The notes: generated from the letters alone by a model not told the origin. A DNA stretch of 64,000 nucleotides from Nocardioides marmoribigeumensis (GCF_031458325.1 NZ_JAVDYG010000001.1:930001-994000); one strand, 5' to 3'. Shown: positions 23,128 through 32,721, numbered from the stretch's first letter. Translations and numbers: made by a program.

Positions 23128-23780
23128 GCATCCGTGTCGTCGTGGCCGACGACCAGGACCTGGTCCGCACCGGGCTGATGATGATCCTGGGCGCGCAACC
23201 CGACGTGGAGGTCGTCGGGGAGGCCGCGGACGGGCCCGCAGCGCTCGACCTGGCCACCCGGTTGCGTCCCGACGTCCTCCTCGTCGACATCCGGATGCCC
23301 GGGCTCGACGGCATCGAGGTGACCCGGCGCCTGGCCGGGCCCGACGTGGCGGACCCGATGGCGGTCGTGGTGATCACGACCTTCGACCTCGACGACTACG
23401 TCCTCGGCGCCCTGCGCGCCGGCGCCCGCGGCTTCCTGCTGAAGGACGCCGGGCCGGACCTCCTCGTGCAGGCCATCCACGCGGCGGCCGACGGGGACGC
23501 GCTGATCGCCCCCAACGTCACCCGCCGGCTGTTGGCGACCTTCGCCGACCAGGCGCCGCCGGTGCCGGTCCAGCCCCTCGAACCGCTCACCGCCCGCGAG
23601 GAGGAGGTGCTCGCGCTGGTGGCGCGTGGCCGCACCAACGCCGAGATCGCCACCGAGCTCTTCGTCGGCCTGAGCACGGTCAAGACCCACGTCGCCTCGC
23701 TGATGACCAAGCTCGGCGCCCGCAACCGCGTGGAGATCGCGATGTGGGCCTACGACACCAGGCGCGTGAGAGCCAGCTAG
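23124..23780 (+). CDS. NarL/LuxR-family response regulator
   Basis: A 218-residue protein. The receiver domain has the acidic pair VADDQD near the N-terminus, phospho-acceptor Asp55 in LLVDIRMPG, the switch Thr in VVITTFD, and Lys in LLKDAGP. The C-terminal LuxR-type helix-turn-helix reads PLTAREEEVLALVARGRTNAEIATEL and STVKTHVASLMTKLG. It partners the kinase encoded just upstream (ATGA overlap). The target genes are not evident; the divergent DUF6326-type gene is one possibility. Confidence 0.95.
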   Translation: MSIRVVVADDQDLVRTGLMMILGAQPDVEVVGEAADGPAALDLATRLRPDVLLVDIRMPGLDGIEVTRRLAGPDVADPMAVVVITTFDLDDYVLGALRAGARGFLLKDAGPDLLVQAIHAAADGDALIAPNVTRRLLATFADQAPPVPVQPLEPLTAREEEVLALVARGRTNAEIATELFVGLSTVKTHVASLMTKLGARNRVEIAMWAYDTRRVRAS

Positions 23781-23794
23781 ACCCAGCGGCCTTC

Positions 23795-26158
23795 TCAGAC
23801 CTGGGCGAGCCGCCGGGCGAGGTACGGCGCCGTCACGCTCCCGTCAGCCGTGGCGATCTCGGCCGGCGGCCCGCTCGCCACCACCTGACCTCCCGCGTCG
23901 CCGCCGCCGGGCCCGAGGTCGATGACCCAGTCGGCGCCGGCGACCACGTCGAGGTCGTGCTCGACCAGGACGACGGTGTTGCCGGCGTCGACGAGCTGGT
24001 GCAGCTGGCGCATGAGGAGGGCGGTGTCGGCCGGGTGCAGTCCGGAGGTGGGCTCGTCGAGCAGGTAGAGCGCGTGCCCCCGGTGGGCGCGCTGCAGCTC
24101 GGTGGCGAGCTTGATCCGCTGCGCCTCCCCACCGCTGAGCTCGGTGGCCGGCTGGCCGAGCCGGAGGTAGCCGAGCCCGACCTCGCGCAGCGTCTGCAGG
24201 CTCCGCGCCGCCGCGGGCACGTCGGCGAGGAACTCGGCCGCCTCGTCGACGGACAGGCCGAGCACGTCGGCGATGTTCTTGCCGCGATAGGTGATCTCGA
24301 GCGTCTCGTCGTTGTAGCGCGCGCCGTGGCAGGTCGGGCACGGCGCATAGGTGCCGGGCAGGAACAGCAGCTCGACCGAGACGAAGCCCTCGCCGTCGCA
24401 GGTCTCGCACCGCCCCTCCGCGACGTTGAAGGAGAAGCGACCGGCGCCGTACCTGCGCTTCCGCGCGGCGTCGGTGGCGGCGTACACCTTGCGGACGGCG
24501 TCGAACAGCCCGGTGTACGTCGCGAGGTTGGACCGCGGGGTCCGTCCGATCGGGCGCTGGTCGACCAGCACCAGCCGGTCGAAGGAGTCCACGGCCTCGG
24601 GGTCCTCCGACAGCACGCTGACGAGGCTGGACTTGCCGGAGCCCGAGACTCCGGTGACGGCGGTGAGCACGCACAGCGGGACGTCGACGGACAGCTCGCG
24701 CAGGTTGTGCCGCGTCACGTCGCGCAGCTCGAGCCAGCCCTGCGGCTCGCGAAGCTCGTGGACGACGGGCTCCGCGCGACCGAACAGGTGGTCGGAGGTC
24801 ACCGACCCCGCGACGTCCTCCAGCCCCTCCACCGGGCCGCTGTAGAGCACGTGTCCGCCGGCCTCGCCGGCTCCCGGGCCGATGTCGACGACCCAGTCCG
24901 CGCGGCGTACGACATCCATGTCGTGCTCGACGACGAAGAGGGAGTTGCCGGCCGCCTTCAGTCGATCGAGTACGTCGAGCAGCGGCTCGGCATCGGCGGG
25001 GTGCAGGCCGGCCGACGGCTCGTCGAGGACGTAGACGACCCCGAACAGCCCCGACCGCAGCTGGGTGGCGATGCGCAGCCGCTGCGCCTCGCCGGGCGAG
25101 AGCGTCGTCGAGCTGCGCCCGAGGGAGAGGTAGCCCAGGCCCAGGTCGAGCAGCACCTGCACGCGCGCCACGAGGTCGGTGCAGATGCGCACCGCGACCT
25201 CGTTGGTCTCCTCGGGCAGCTCGGTGAACGGCCGCAGGAGCTCGATGAGACGGGTGAACGACTGCTGGTTCAGCTCGGCGATCGAGAGGCCGGCGAAGGT
25301 GACCGCGAGGGCCTCGGGCCGCAGCCCGCTGCCGTGGCACTGCGAGCACGGCGCGTCGACCACGAACTTCAGCGCCCGCTCGCGCATCCGCTCGCTCTTG
25401 GAGTCCGAGAGCACGTGCATGACGTGCTTGCGGGCGCTCCAGAACTTGCCGTAGTAGGCGTGGTCGACCCGGCCCTCCTCCGGCTCGATCCAGACCGACG
25501 GCTGCTCGTCGGTGAACAGCAGCCAGTCGCGGTCCTTCTTGCGCAGGCGCTCCCACGGCTTGTCGACGTCGATGTCGAGCCCCATCACGATGCTGCGCAG
25601 GTTGGCGCCCTGCCAGGCGCCCGGCCACGCGGCGATCGCGCCCTCGCGGATGCTCAGCGACGGGTCGGGGACGAGCAGCTCCTCGGTGACGTCGTGCACG
25701 ACCCCGAGCCCGTGGCAGCGCGGACAGGCGCCGGCGACGGTGTTGGGCGAGAACGCCTCGGCCGCCAGGTGGTCGGCACCCCTGGGATAGTCACCGGCGC
25801 GCGAGTAGAGGATGCGCAGCAGGTTGGACAGCGTGGTGATCGTGCCGACCGACGAGCGCGAGGTGGCCGCTCCCCTGCGCTGCTGCAGCGCCACCGCCGG
25901 CGGCAGCCCGGTGATCTCCTGCACGTGGGGTGCGCCGACCTGCTGCAGCAGCCGTCGGGCGTAGGGCGCGACCGACTCGAAGTAGCGGCGCTGCGCCTCG
26001 GCGTACACCGTGCCGAAGGCGAGCGAGGACTTCCCCGACCCGGAGACCCCGGTGAAGACGACCATCGAGTCGCGGGGCAGGTCGACGTCGACGTTGCGGA
26101 GGTTGTGCTCGCTGGCGCCGCGGACGCGGACGTAGGGGTCGATCGGCGTGATGGTCAC
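23795..26158 (-). CDS. UvrA paralogue (UvrA2-like ABC ATPase)
   Basis: A 787-residue protein starting at GTG 26158; the longer open frame upstream lacks homology. It has two ABC ATPase halves: Walker A GVSGSGKSS twice (about 35 and 515), and two signature/Walker B pairs, LSPGEAQRLRIA with YVLDEPSAGLHPAD and LSGGEAQRIKLA with YLLDEPTSGLHPAD. Zinc-type CxxC pairs occur (CPRCHG, CSQCHG, CETCDG, CPTCHG). It is about 150 residues shorter than housekeeping UvrA, as expected for class II UvrA, which lack the UvrB-binding insertion and are linked to damage or drug tolerance. It converges with the response regulator gene. Confidence 0.9.
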   Translation of the reverse strand: MTITPIDPYVRVRGASEHNLRNVDVDLPRDSMVVFTGVSGSGKSSLAFGTVYAEAQRRYFESVAPYARRLLQQVGAPHVQEITGLPPAVALQQRRGAATSRSSVGTITTLSNLLRILYSRAGDYPRGADHLAAEAFSPNTVAGACPRCHGLGVVHDVTEELLVPDPSLSIREGAIAAWPGAWQGANLRSIVMGLDIDVDKPWERLRKKDRDWLLFTDEQPSVWIEPEEGRVDHAYYGKFWSARKHVMHVLSDSKSERMRERALKFVVDAPCSQCHGSGLRPEALAVTFAGLSIAELNQQSFTRLIELLRPFTELPEETNEVAVRICTDLVARVQVLLDLGLGYLSLGRSSTTLSPGEAQRLRIATQLRSGLFGVVYVLDEPSAGLHPADAEPLLDVLDRLKAAGNSLFVVEHDMDVVRRADWVVDIGPGAGEAGGHVLYSGPVEGLEDVAGSVTSDHLFGRAEPVVHELREPQGWLELRDVTRHNLRELSVDVPLCVLTAVTGVSGSGKSSLVSVLSEDPEAVDSFDRLVLVDQRPIGRTPRSNLATYTGLFDAVRKVYAATDAARKRRYGAGRFSFNVAEGRCETCDGEGFVSVELLFLPGTYAPCPTCHGARYNDETLEITYRGKNIADVLGLSVDEAAEFLADVPAAARSLQTLREVGLGYLRLGQPATELSGGEAQRIKLATELQRAHRGHALYLLDEPTSGLHPADTALLMRQLHQLVDAGNTVVLVEHDLDVVAGADWVIDLGPGGGDAGGQVVASGPPAEIATADGSVTAPYLARRLAQV

Positions 26159-26354
26159 CCGTTCGGTGTACCCGTGCGGGCAGGGTCCATCCGCCTGTGT
26201 CGGCCCCACACAAGCCGGTCGCTCTGAGGCGTGACCGAGGTGTCGGACTCTGCCGGCCCCTGCAGTGCTGCCGACGGTCGCGCGCTCGACCACGACAGCT
26301 ACCCGGTGACCTGATCGTGCGCTGCAACCAGTGCTCCTGGGATAGACATCTCCT

Positions 26355-27005
26355 GTGAGCGTCACCGCAGACTACGAAGACCTGGTCGAGCTGGTGCGCG
26401 CCTACGGGACGTTCGCGGCGAGGTTCGGGGCCAAGTCGGTGATCAAGGTGGCGAAAGCCGGCGGCGCGTTCCACGAGGTCAAGGCCATGCGCTCTCCGTA
26501 CTCGCGCCCGGAGGGCTTGATCACGCTCTACGAGAAACTGGCTACGGAGGAGGAGCGCATCGACCCGAACTACGAGTCCCTACAGTCGGGGCAGCCCTTC
26601 GAGCACCTGGCAGCAAGATTCATGTCGAGTCACCCTGGGCTGACCTCGACCGACGCGGCCGCGATCGCGGAGCTCCACCGCTTGCACTGGGACCGCCACA
26701 GCGAGACGTCCTGGCGACGCACCGTCGCCGCTGTCATTGCGATTGCGGCCTTCGCCGGCCAGTTCTTCACCGCCGAGGTCTTCAAGACCATGCACTGGAC
26801 GGGATACGGGACGTATCGGACCGCGCTCGCGTTCGGCACTCTCCTGGCTGCTGCCTACCTCTCGATGATGATTCTGACTCTGTCCTCTGCGACGCGACGA
26901 TCGGCGCCGGTCCGTGACGTGGAGCTGGTGATCGTGCTCGTGACCGCACTCGTGCACCGCGCCGAGAGCGCACGGGCTCGACCCACAACGCAAGGCAACG
27001 AATGA
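26355..27005 (+). CDS. Uncharacterised membrane protein with two C-terminal helices
   Basis: A 216-residue protein starting at GTG 26355. The first 115 residues are soluble and charged (LVELVRAYGTFAARFGAKSVIKVAK). Two membrane helices follow (VAAVIAIAAFAGQFFTAEVF and ALAFGTLLAAAYLSMMILTL), with a polar tail. No family was recognised. It sits between a divergent UvrA paralogue and a HAL-like gene, in no clear operon, and its codon use is slightly less G+C-extreme than its neighbours, which may mean later acquisition. Confidence 0.6.
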   Translation: MSVTADYEDLVELVRAYGTFAARFGAKSVIKVAKAGGAFHEVKAMRSPYSRPEGLITLYEKLATEEERIDPNYESLQSGQPFEHLAARFMSSHPGLTSTDAAAIAELHRLHWDRHSETSWRRTVAAVIAIAAFAGQFFTAEVFKTMHWTGYGTYRTALAFGTLLAAAYLSMMILTLSSATRRSAPVRDVELVIVLVTALVHRAESARARPTTQGNE

Positions 27006-27065
27006 TCAGGCATCCGTCTGGCGCCGAGAGTTGCGGAGGCGTGGCTCGAGCGGGGGACAACCGCG

Positions 27066-28499
27066 GTGCCTGGTAGCGGGATGTCGTGGGACCACCTGAT
27101 CTCCTGGGCGCTCGAGGGCGGGCCCGCGCCGGTCGAGCTGACCGACGACAAGGTCGCCCGCATCGCGATCGCCGAGGAGCAGCTGCGTCACGCCGGCCGC
27201 TCGGGTGCGGTCTACGGCCTCACGACCGGCGTCGGAGCGCTCCGCCACGTCCCCCGACCCGAGCCCACCCCGGACGACGGCTCGTCCCCCGGTCTCCGGC
27301 TCTGGCGCAGCCACGCGAGCGGCGTCGGCACGACGTACGACGACGCGACCGCCCGGGCCGGCATGGCGATCCGCCTGCACCAGATCACCTCGGGCCGCTC
27401 AGGGGTCTCGTCCGGGCTCGCCTCGTCGCTCGGGGCGGCGATCGCGTCCGGCGCCGTGCCCGACCTGCACCAGTCCGGCTCGATCGGCACCGGTGACCTC
27501 GTCCCCCTCGCCGAGCTCGCGCTGACGCTGCTCGGCGAGCGCCCCTGGCGGTCCGGCTCGGCGCCCATCGCCCAGGTCGACGACGCCGACGCGCTGCCGT
27601 TCATCTCCAGCAACGCGATGACGCTCGCGCGCGCGGCCCTCGTGCACCACCGGATGGTCAACCTGTCGGTCGCCGCCGAGAAGGTCGCGGCCCTCTCGAT
27701 CGCGGCGCTCCGGGGCTCGCTCGAGCCGTTCGACCCGCGCGTCCACGCCCGCCGACCGGACGCGTCCCAGCAGCGGGTCGCCGCGCGCATCTTCGCCTAC
27801 CTCGAAGGGGCCGACTGGGAGCAGGCCCGCATCCAGGATCCCCTCGCCCTGCGCACGATCCCGCAGGTGCACGCTCCGTTCGTCGACGCGCTCTCGACGC
27901 TGGTCGAGTCCGTCCTCATCGAGGTCAACGACCCCACCGAGAACCCGATGGTCGGCGACGACGGCCGCCCCGTGCACCACGGTGGCTTCATGACCGCGCG
28001 CCTGTCGGCGACGCTCGACGCGTTGCGCCAGGCGAGCTATCCGGTGCTGTCGCTCTCAGCGGCGCGCCTGTCGCACCTGCTCAACCCGTCCCTGACCGGC
28101 CTCCCGGCCTTCCTCGCGAGCGGGCCGCCGGACAGCTCGGGCCTCATGGTCCTGGAGTACGTCGCCCAGGACGCCCTCGCGCGGTGTCGCCTCCTCACCT
28201 CACCGGTCTCGACGGGCAACCTCTCGATCTCGCTGGGCCTCGAGGAGCACGCGAGCTTCTCGACCCAGGCGGCCTGGGCGTGCGAGTGGCTGGTCGAGAT
28301 GGCGCAGACCGTCCTCGCCTGCGAGCTGGTCGCCGCCGTACGGGCGCTGCGCATGAGTCGCGACCGGCTGACCGGCGTCCCCTTGGAGGATCTGTACGAC
28401 CGCGCGGCCGCCGTCCTCATGGAGGAGCGCGCAGACCGATCCCTCACCCCCGACATCGCCGCCGGGGTGGACCTGGTCGAGCGGGGCCTCGGCGGGTAG
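27066..28499 (+). CDS. HAL/PAL-family aromatic amino acid lyase homologue lacking the canonical MIO triad
   Basis: A 477-residue protein with the overall HAL fold: VYGLTTGVGALR in place of YGVNTGFG, then EVNDPTENPMV and IQDPLALRTIPQVHAPF. The cofactor loop reads SGSIGTGDLVPLAEL (138-145 GSIGTGDL). Active HAL/PAL enzymes have GSVGASGDL there, with Ala-Ser-Gly cyclising to the MIO electrophile. This protein is one residue shorter and has Thr-Gly instead. The YSLR motif is LALR, losing the usual Tyr. It may be inactive as a lyase or use other chemistry. The start could be GTG 27066 or ATG 27081. Confidence 0.8.
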   Translation: MPGSGMSWDHLISWALEGGPAPVELTDDKVARIAIAEEQLRHAGRSGAVYGLTTGVGALRHVPRPEPTPDDGSSPGLRLWRSHASGVGTTYDDATARAGMAIRLHQITSGRSGVSSGLASSLGAAIASGAVPDLHQSGSIGTGDLVPLAELALTLLGERPWRSGSAPIAQVDDADALPFISSNAMTLARAALVHHRMVNLSVAAEKVAALSIAALRGSLEPFDPRVHARRPDASQQRVAARIFAYLEGADWEQARIQDPLALRTIPQVHAPFVDALSTLVESVLIEVNDPTENPMVGDDGRPVHHGGFMTARLSATLDALRQASYPVLSLSAARLSHLLNPSLTGLPAFLASGPPDSSGLMVLEYVAQDALARCRLLTSPVSTGNLSISLGLEEHASFSTQAAWACEWLVEMAQTVLACELVAAVRALRMSRDRLTGVPLEDLYDRAAAVLMEERADRSLTPDIAAGVDLVERGLGG

Positions 28500-28540
28500 C
28501 GGCATCCCGCACCCGCGGACCGCCACGGGCGTCGAGCGCC

Positions 28541-30487
28541 TCAGTCCGTGGCCAGGACCAAGACCCGGTCGTCGGCCGAGACCGCGAACGTCTCGGACTT
28601 GGAGGGATTCACCACCACACCGGAAGGCAGCTCCGCTGACCCGACCAGCTCCGTCGAGCGATAGCCGAAGGCCGTCTCCCCACGACGGCGTGCCGACTCG
28701 ACGATCGTGGCGAAGTTGACCTCGCGGCCGGTCTCGACGTAACGCTCCGCCGGCCGCAGGTAGATCTCCGCACCGTCTGCATCGAGAAGGTCGAGGAAGA
28801 CGGGCTCGAGTCGACGGTCTGAGGAGAGCTGGGCGAGCATCAGGCTGAGGATCCTGTCGCTCACGATGACGTCGTCGACGTGCGCGACCTCCGCCAGAGG
28901 ACGGTTGCGGTCGTCCAGCAGCTCGCTGACCACCGCGGGGACCTGGCCGTCGCCGACGATGTCGCGGACGTGCAGGAGGGTTACGAGGGTCCGGGCGTCC
29001 GCTTGCTGCACCTCGAGGTGCTCGGAGTAGCAGAGCACGATGACGTGATCGAGGCCGGCGTGGACGTGCCGGTCGAGCACCTTGCGGGAGGCCGTCGGGC
29101 CGCACACGATCGTGGGTTCCACGTTTGCCAGCTGGGGCAGGTCGGGCTCGCCGAACTCTGTCAGCACCGTCAGCGTCGAGCCCGGCTCCACGTAGGCGTC
29201 GAGCTCTCGGACGATCGTCCTGGCTCGCTCGTTCCAGCCCAGCAACAACGCGGTGACCGGGGCCTCGGACTGCGGCGCCGTGCGTGCGATCAGGCACTCG
29301 TCGGCCGTGGACGCGCTGGGCGAGGGCGACGCCAGGACCGAGTCGTCCTCGGCCAGGACGATCAGCGCCTGGTCCCCGATCAAGGTGTCGTGAGGTGGGT
29401 TGAGACGCGCGGTGCCGTCGCTCGCCAGCAGGCCGAGCACGGCCACGTCCTCGTAGGCACCGAGCGCGTCGCCGTACCGCTGGCCGGTGAGTCCGTGCCC
29501 GGCGTGGAAGTAGATCTCGTCACCATGGAAGTCGAAGAGCTCGATGTAGACCGCTGCTGCTCCCGACTGACGGGAGGTCTGCACAATCAGCCGGGCCACG
29601 GTGCCGCGCTTGTCCACGATGACGGCGCGGCCCTTGCCGACCATCCGGGCGGTCTCCAGATTGTCCGGGTCCGCGATCTCGGCGACGATCGGAGCATCGC
29701 TCTCGCTCTTGTGGGTGAGGGCGAGGAGCACCTTGATCACCTCGCTGTCAGGGTCGGGTCCTGCGGAGGAGAGCACCACGACCGAGCGCGCCGTAGCCGC
29801 GCTGCTCAGGGCCAGGTCGCCGAGGTCGGTCGGTGACCCCGTGCGGCACACGACACGGGTTCCCCTGAGGTCAGGGACTCTGTATCGGATCTCCTCCTCC
29901 ATGGCGACCTTGTCCCGCTCCGCCAGGATCACGACCACGGGCCGGCGCACACTCTCGTTGGCGATCGCCAGCTCGGCGAGGATGGTGAAGACGGCATCCG
30001 ACCATCCGAGGATCACGATGTGTCCGGACTCGATGACCTGTGACCGGCCGCGACGCAGGTCAGCCAGCCTTGCGTCGATCCCAGCGGCGATGACTCCGAT
30101 CAGCGCGCTGACGATGACGAGACCGCAGAGTGTCAGGGCGAGCATCGTGAGGAGGTACGACCAGTTGCCGGAGTCGTTGGCGACCGTGCCCGGGTCGAGA
30201 GCGTGCAGGAGCGAGGCGAAGAGCTCCCCGAAGAAGCCGTCGCCCTGTCCCTGGCGCAGGTCGAAGGCCGAGGTGACCACAGCGAAGACCATGGTCATCA
30301 GCAACGTCGCCGCGCCCAGCCACACCACCAGCGCAGGCGTGCCTCGGGACATCGACCTGTCGAACGCGTATCGCAACCGCGCCGTGCGACCTGGGCCCCT
30401 GAAGCTCCGTGCGGCAGAGGTCGACCTGGATCTCTTGACGATCGCTCGCTTCGTCCGAGCTCGCATCTGCCGGCCGGTCTGTCCCAT
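28541..30487 (-). CDS. CASTOR/POLLUX-type ion channel with tandem RCK-like domains
   Basis: A 648-residue protein. A basic N-terminus of about 45 residues leads to two membrane helices (TPALVVWLGAATLLMTMVFAVV and LTMLALTLCGLVIVSALIGVIAAGI) flanking a pore-like segment (LLHALDPGTVANDSGNWSY). Two long Rossmann-type RCK/TrkA-N-like regions follow, starting at HIVILGWSDAVFTILAELA and VTALLLGWNERARTIVRELD. This matches the CASTOR/POLLUX family, known as nuclear-envelope channels of plant symbiosis with bacterial homologues. GGGGGA precedes the ATG. It probably works as a tetramer gated by a cytosolic ligand or ion. Confidence 0.85.
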   Translation of the reverse strand: MGQTGRQMRARTKRAIVKRSRSTSAARSFRGPGRTARLRYAFDRSMSRGTPALVVWLGAATLLMTMVFAVVTSAFDLRQGQGDGFFGELFASLLHALDPGTVANDSGNWSYLLTMLALTLCGLVIVSALIGVIAAGIDARLADLRRGRSQVIESGHIVILGWSDAVFTILAELAIANESVRRPVVVILAERDKVAMEEEIRYRVPDLRGTRVVCRTGSPTDLGDLALSSAATARSVVVLSSAGPDPDSEVIKVLLALTHKSESDAPIVAEIADPDNLETARMVGKGRAVIVDKRGTVARLIVQTSRQSGAAAVYIELFDFHGDEIYFHAGHGLTGQRYGDALGAYEDVAVLGLLASDGTARLNPPHDTLIGDQALIVLAEDDSVLASPSPSASTADECLIARTAPQSEAPVTALLLGWNERARTIVRELDAYVEPGSTLTVLTEFGEPDLPQLANVEPTIVCGPTASRKVLDRHVHAGLDHVIVLCYSEHLEVQQADARTLVTLLHVRDIVGDGQVPAVVSELLDDRNRPLAEVAHVDDVIVSDRILSLMLAQLSSDRRLEPVFLDLLDADGAEIYLRPAERYVETGREVNFATIVESARRRGETAFGYRSTELVGSAELPSGVVVNPSKSETFAVSADDRVLVLATD

Positions 30488-30614
30488 GGATCCCCCGATC
30501 GCATCCAGTCGCCTCAGGAGCGTGGCTGGGGCTCACGGGCTGAGACGGCCAATTGTCCGGAACATTAACGCCGCGCGAGCACGGACGTGACGCAAAGGCC
30601 GCGACTGGCGACGC

Positions 30615-31040
30615 TCAGCGCTCCAGCAGCGCGACGGTCCTCGGGTCGGGCTCACCGTCGAAGAACGCGTCGAGCACCCGCTGGAACACCGGCTCGGAGC
30701 CGGCCAGTGCGAACAGCGTCATCGACGACCTGAGCTTCGCGTCGTCGGGTGATCCGAGGATCTCCCGCGGGGTTCGATCGGGGTGCTCCAGGACCGCCTC
30801 GGCACACTCCACGAGGCGTGGGCCCAGCACAGGGTGGTCGAGGTACGCCCGTGCCTCCGCGAGCGAGCCGATCGCGTAGGTCTGCGACATCGACGAGTGA
30901 CCGAGGCCGGCGACCTGCGGGAAGACGAACCACATCCAGTGGCTCGTCTTGCGACCGGCGCGCAACTTACCCAGCGCCCGCGCGTAGACCTGCTCCTGCG
31001 CCTCGACGAAGCGCCCCAACGGGTAGGCGTCGGCATCCAT
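30615..31040 (-). CDS. DUF1810 family protein
   Basis: A 141-residue soluble protein. The blocks LGRFVEAQEQVYARALGKLRAGRKTSHWMWFVFPQ, GLGHSSMSQTYAI and DDAKLRSSMTLFAL are the DUF1810 signature. I choose the ATG at 31040 because conservation begins right after it; the longer frame to 31160 has no supported N-terminus. The family's role is unknown. It is a single gene, divergent from the TrhA gene. Confidence 0.88.
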   Translation of the reverse strand: MDADAYPLGRFVEAQEQVYARALGKLRAGRKTSHWMWFVFPQVAGLGHSSMSQTYAIGSLAEARAYLDHPVLGPRLVECAEAVLEHPDRTPREILGSPDDAKLRSSMTLFALAGSEPVFQRVLDAFFDGEPDPRTVALLER

Positions 31041-31236
31041 CGGCCGAGGGTACGCAAGGAACCCCGGCTCAAACCTCCGCACCCCCGAAAGCCGCAACCG
31101 GACTAGGCAGCGGACGGCAGGAGGCTTCCGAACGTCCCGAAAAGGGCAAACGTGATGCATCTGGCACCCACCATGAACGGGAGCCGACCCAGGCCGCGGG
31201 CAGCGTCCGTCAGCGACACCCAGACCGGAGGGACCG

Positions 31237-31962
31237 ATGAGCGAAGCCGTGCCCGTCGTGGCTCCTCTGGCCTCGGTCCAGGAGCGAGCCCACCAGGCCT
31301 CCGACCTGGCTCAAGCCCTCGTCGAGGAGGTCAAGCCCCGGCTCCGCGGCTGGCTGCACGCGGCGATCGTCCCGGTCACCCTCGCCGCCGGCCTGGTGCT
31401 GGTCCTGACCTCTGCGCCCGGGGCGGCGCGCGTGGGCTCGGCCGTCTTCGCCACCTCGGCCCTGGTCCTCTTCAGCGTCTCCGCGACGCTGCACCGTGGC
31501 CGCTGGGGGCTGCGCACCAACCGGCTGCTGACCCGCCTGGACCACGCCTGCATCTTCCTGCTCATCGCCGGCACCTACACCCCGTTCACGCTGCTGCTGC
31601 TGGACGGGACCCGGCAGGTCCTCATGCTGTCGATCGCGTGGGGCGGCGCCCTCCTGGGCGCGACCTTCCGGGTCGTCTGGACCGGGGCACCGCGCTGGCT
31701 CTACACCCCGCTCTACATCGCCCTGGGCTGGGCCTCGGTCTTCTTCCTCGGCGACTTCCTCGCCCGGGGAGGCGTGACGGTGGTGGCGCTGATCGCCGCC
31801 GGCGGCCTGCTCTACACGGTCGGTGGCGTCGTCTACGGCCTGCGGCGGCCCAACCCGATCCCGTCCTGGTTCGAGTTCCACGAGGTCTTCCACGCCTTCA
31901 CCGTCGTGGCGTTCGCCGCCCACTACACCGGCGTCACCGTCCTCACCCACACCCTTCGCTGA
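31237..31962 (+). CDS. trhA: Hemolysin III/TrhA (PAQR-superfamily) membrane protein
   Basis: A 241-residue protein with seven predicted membrane helices. PAQR signatures are present: SATLHRGRW (Ser and His), LDHACIFLLIAGTYTPF, and the C-terminal HEVFHAFTVVAFAAHY, whose histidines bind zinc in the family. GGAGGG precedes the ATG. TrhA-type proteins influence membrane energetics and lipid homeostasis; the hemolysin name is historical. A DUF72 gene follows 6 nt later and is probably co-transcribed. Confidence 0.92.
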   Translation: MSEAVPVVAPLASVQERAHQASDLAQALVEEVKPRLRGWLHAAIVPVTLAAGLVLVLTSAPGAARVGSAVFATSALVLFSVSATLHRGRWGLRTNRLLTRLDHACIFLLIAGTYTPFTLLLLDGTRQVLMLSIAWGGALLGATFRVVWTGAPRWLYTPLYIALGWASVFFLGDFLARGGVTVVALIAAGGLLYTVGGVVYGLRRPNPIPSWFEFHEVFHAFTVVAFAAHYTGVTVLTHTLR

Positions 31963-31968
31963 GCACAC

Positions 31969-32682
31969 GTGGACGTCCGCGTCGGGCTGTGTGGCTGGAC
32001 GATCTCCCAGTCGTCCTACGTGCGCCGCTTCCCGGTCGTCGAGATCCAGCACACCTTCTACGAACCGCCCGCCGACGCCGTCCTCGAGCGCTGGCAACGC
32101 CAGGTGCCGGCCGACTTCGAGTTCACCATCAAGGCCTGGCAGGTCGTCACGCACGAGTCCACCAGCCCGACCTACCGGCGCATGAAGAACCCGCTGCCGA
32201 CGAGCGCCCGAGGGCAGGTCGGAGCGTTCCGGACGACCCCGGCGGTCCTCGCGGGTTGGGAGCGCACCGTCGAGTGCGCCCGCATCCTCCGCGCCACCGC
32301 CGTGCTGCTCCAGTGCCCCGCCGGCTTTCGCCCCACCGCGGACAACGTGGACCGTCTGCGCACCTTCGTGCAGCAGGTACGACCCCCCGCCGGCCGACTG
32401 CTCTGGGAGCCGCGCGGCGAGTGGTCGACCCAGCTGCTGACCGAGCTCTGCACCGAGCTGGACCTGGTCCACGTCGTCGACCCGATGAAGACCGAGACGG
32501 TGACGCCCGAGCAGACCTACTACCGGCTGCACGGGACCACTGGCTCGCGGCACGTCCACACCGATGACGAGCTGCGCCGCCTGCGGGACCTGGTCGACGG
32601 GCGTCCGTCGCCGTACGTCATGTTCAACAACCTGCCTCGCACGGGCGACGCCGAGCGGTTCCTCGCTCTGCTGGGTCACTGA
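31969..32682 (+). CDS. DUF72 (YecE-like) TIM-barrel protein
   Basis: A 237-residue protein starting at GTG 31969. The DUF72 features are VRVGLCGWTISQSSYVRRFPVVEIQHTFYEPP, FEFTIKAWQVVTHE, AVLLQCPAGFRPT, LLWEPRGEWS and the C-terminal YVMFNNLPRTGDAERF. DUF72 proteins form TIM barrels with a probable metal or phosphate site, and their enzymatic role is unsettled. The gene is 6 nt downstream of trhA. Confidence 0.9.
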   Translation: MDVRVGLCGWTISQSSYVRRFPVVEIQHTFYEPPADAVLERWQRQVPADFEFTIKAWQVVTHESTSPTYRRMKNPLPTSARGQVGAFRTTPAVLAGWERTVECARILRATAVLLQCPAGFRPTADNVDRLRTFVQQVRPPAGRLLWEPRGEWSTQLLTELCTELDLVHVVDPMKTETVTPEQTYYRLHGTTGSRHVHTDDELRRLRDLVDGRPSPYVMFNNLPRTGDAERFLALLGH

Positions 32683-32721
32683 GCCCGGGAGTGCGGCGAC
32701 AGGATCCCGGCCGGACGCCGC

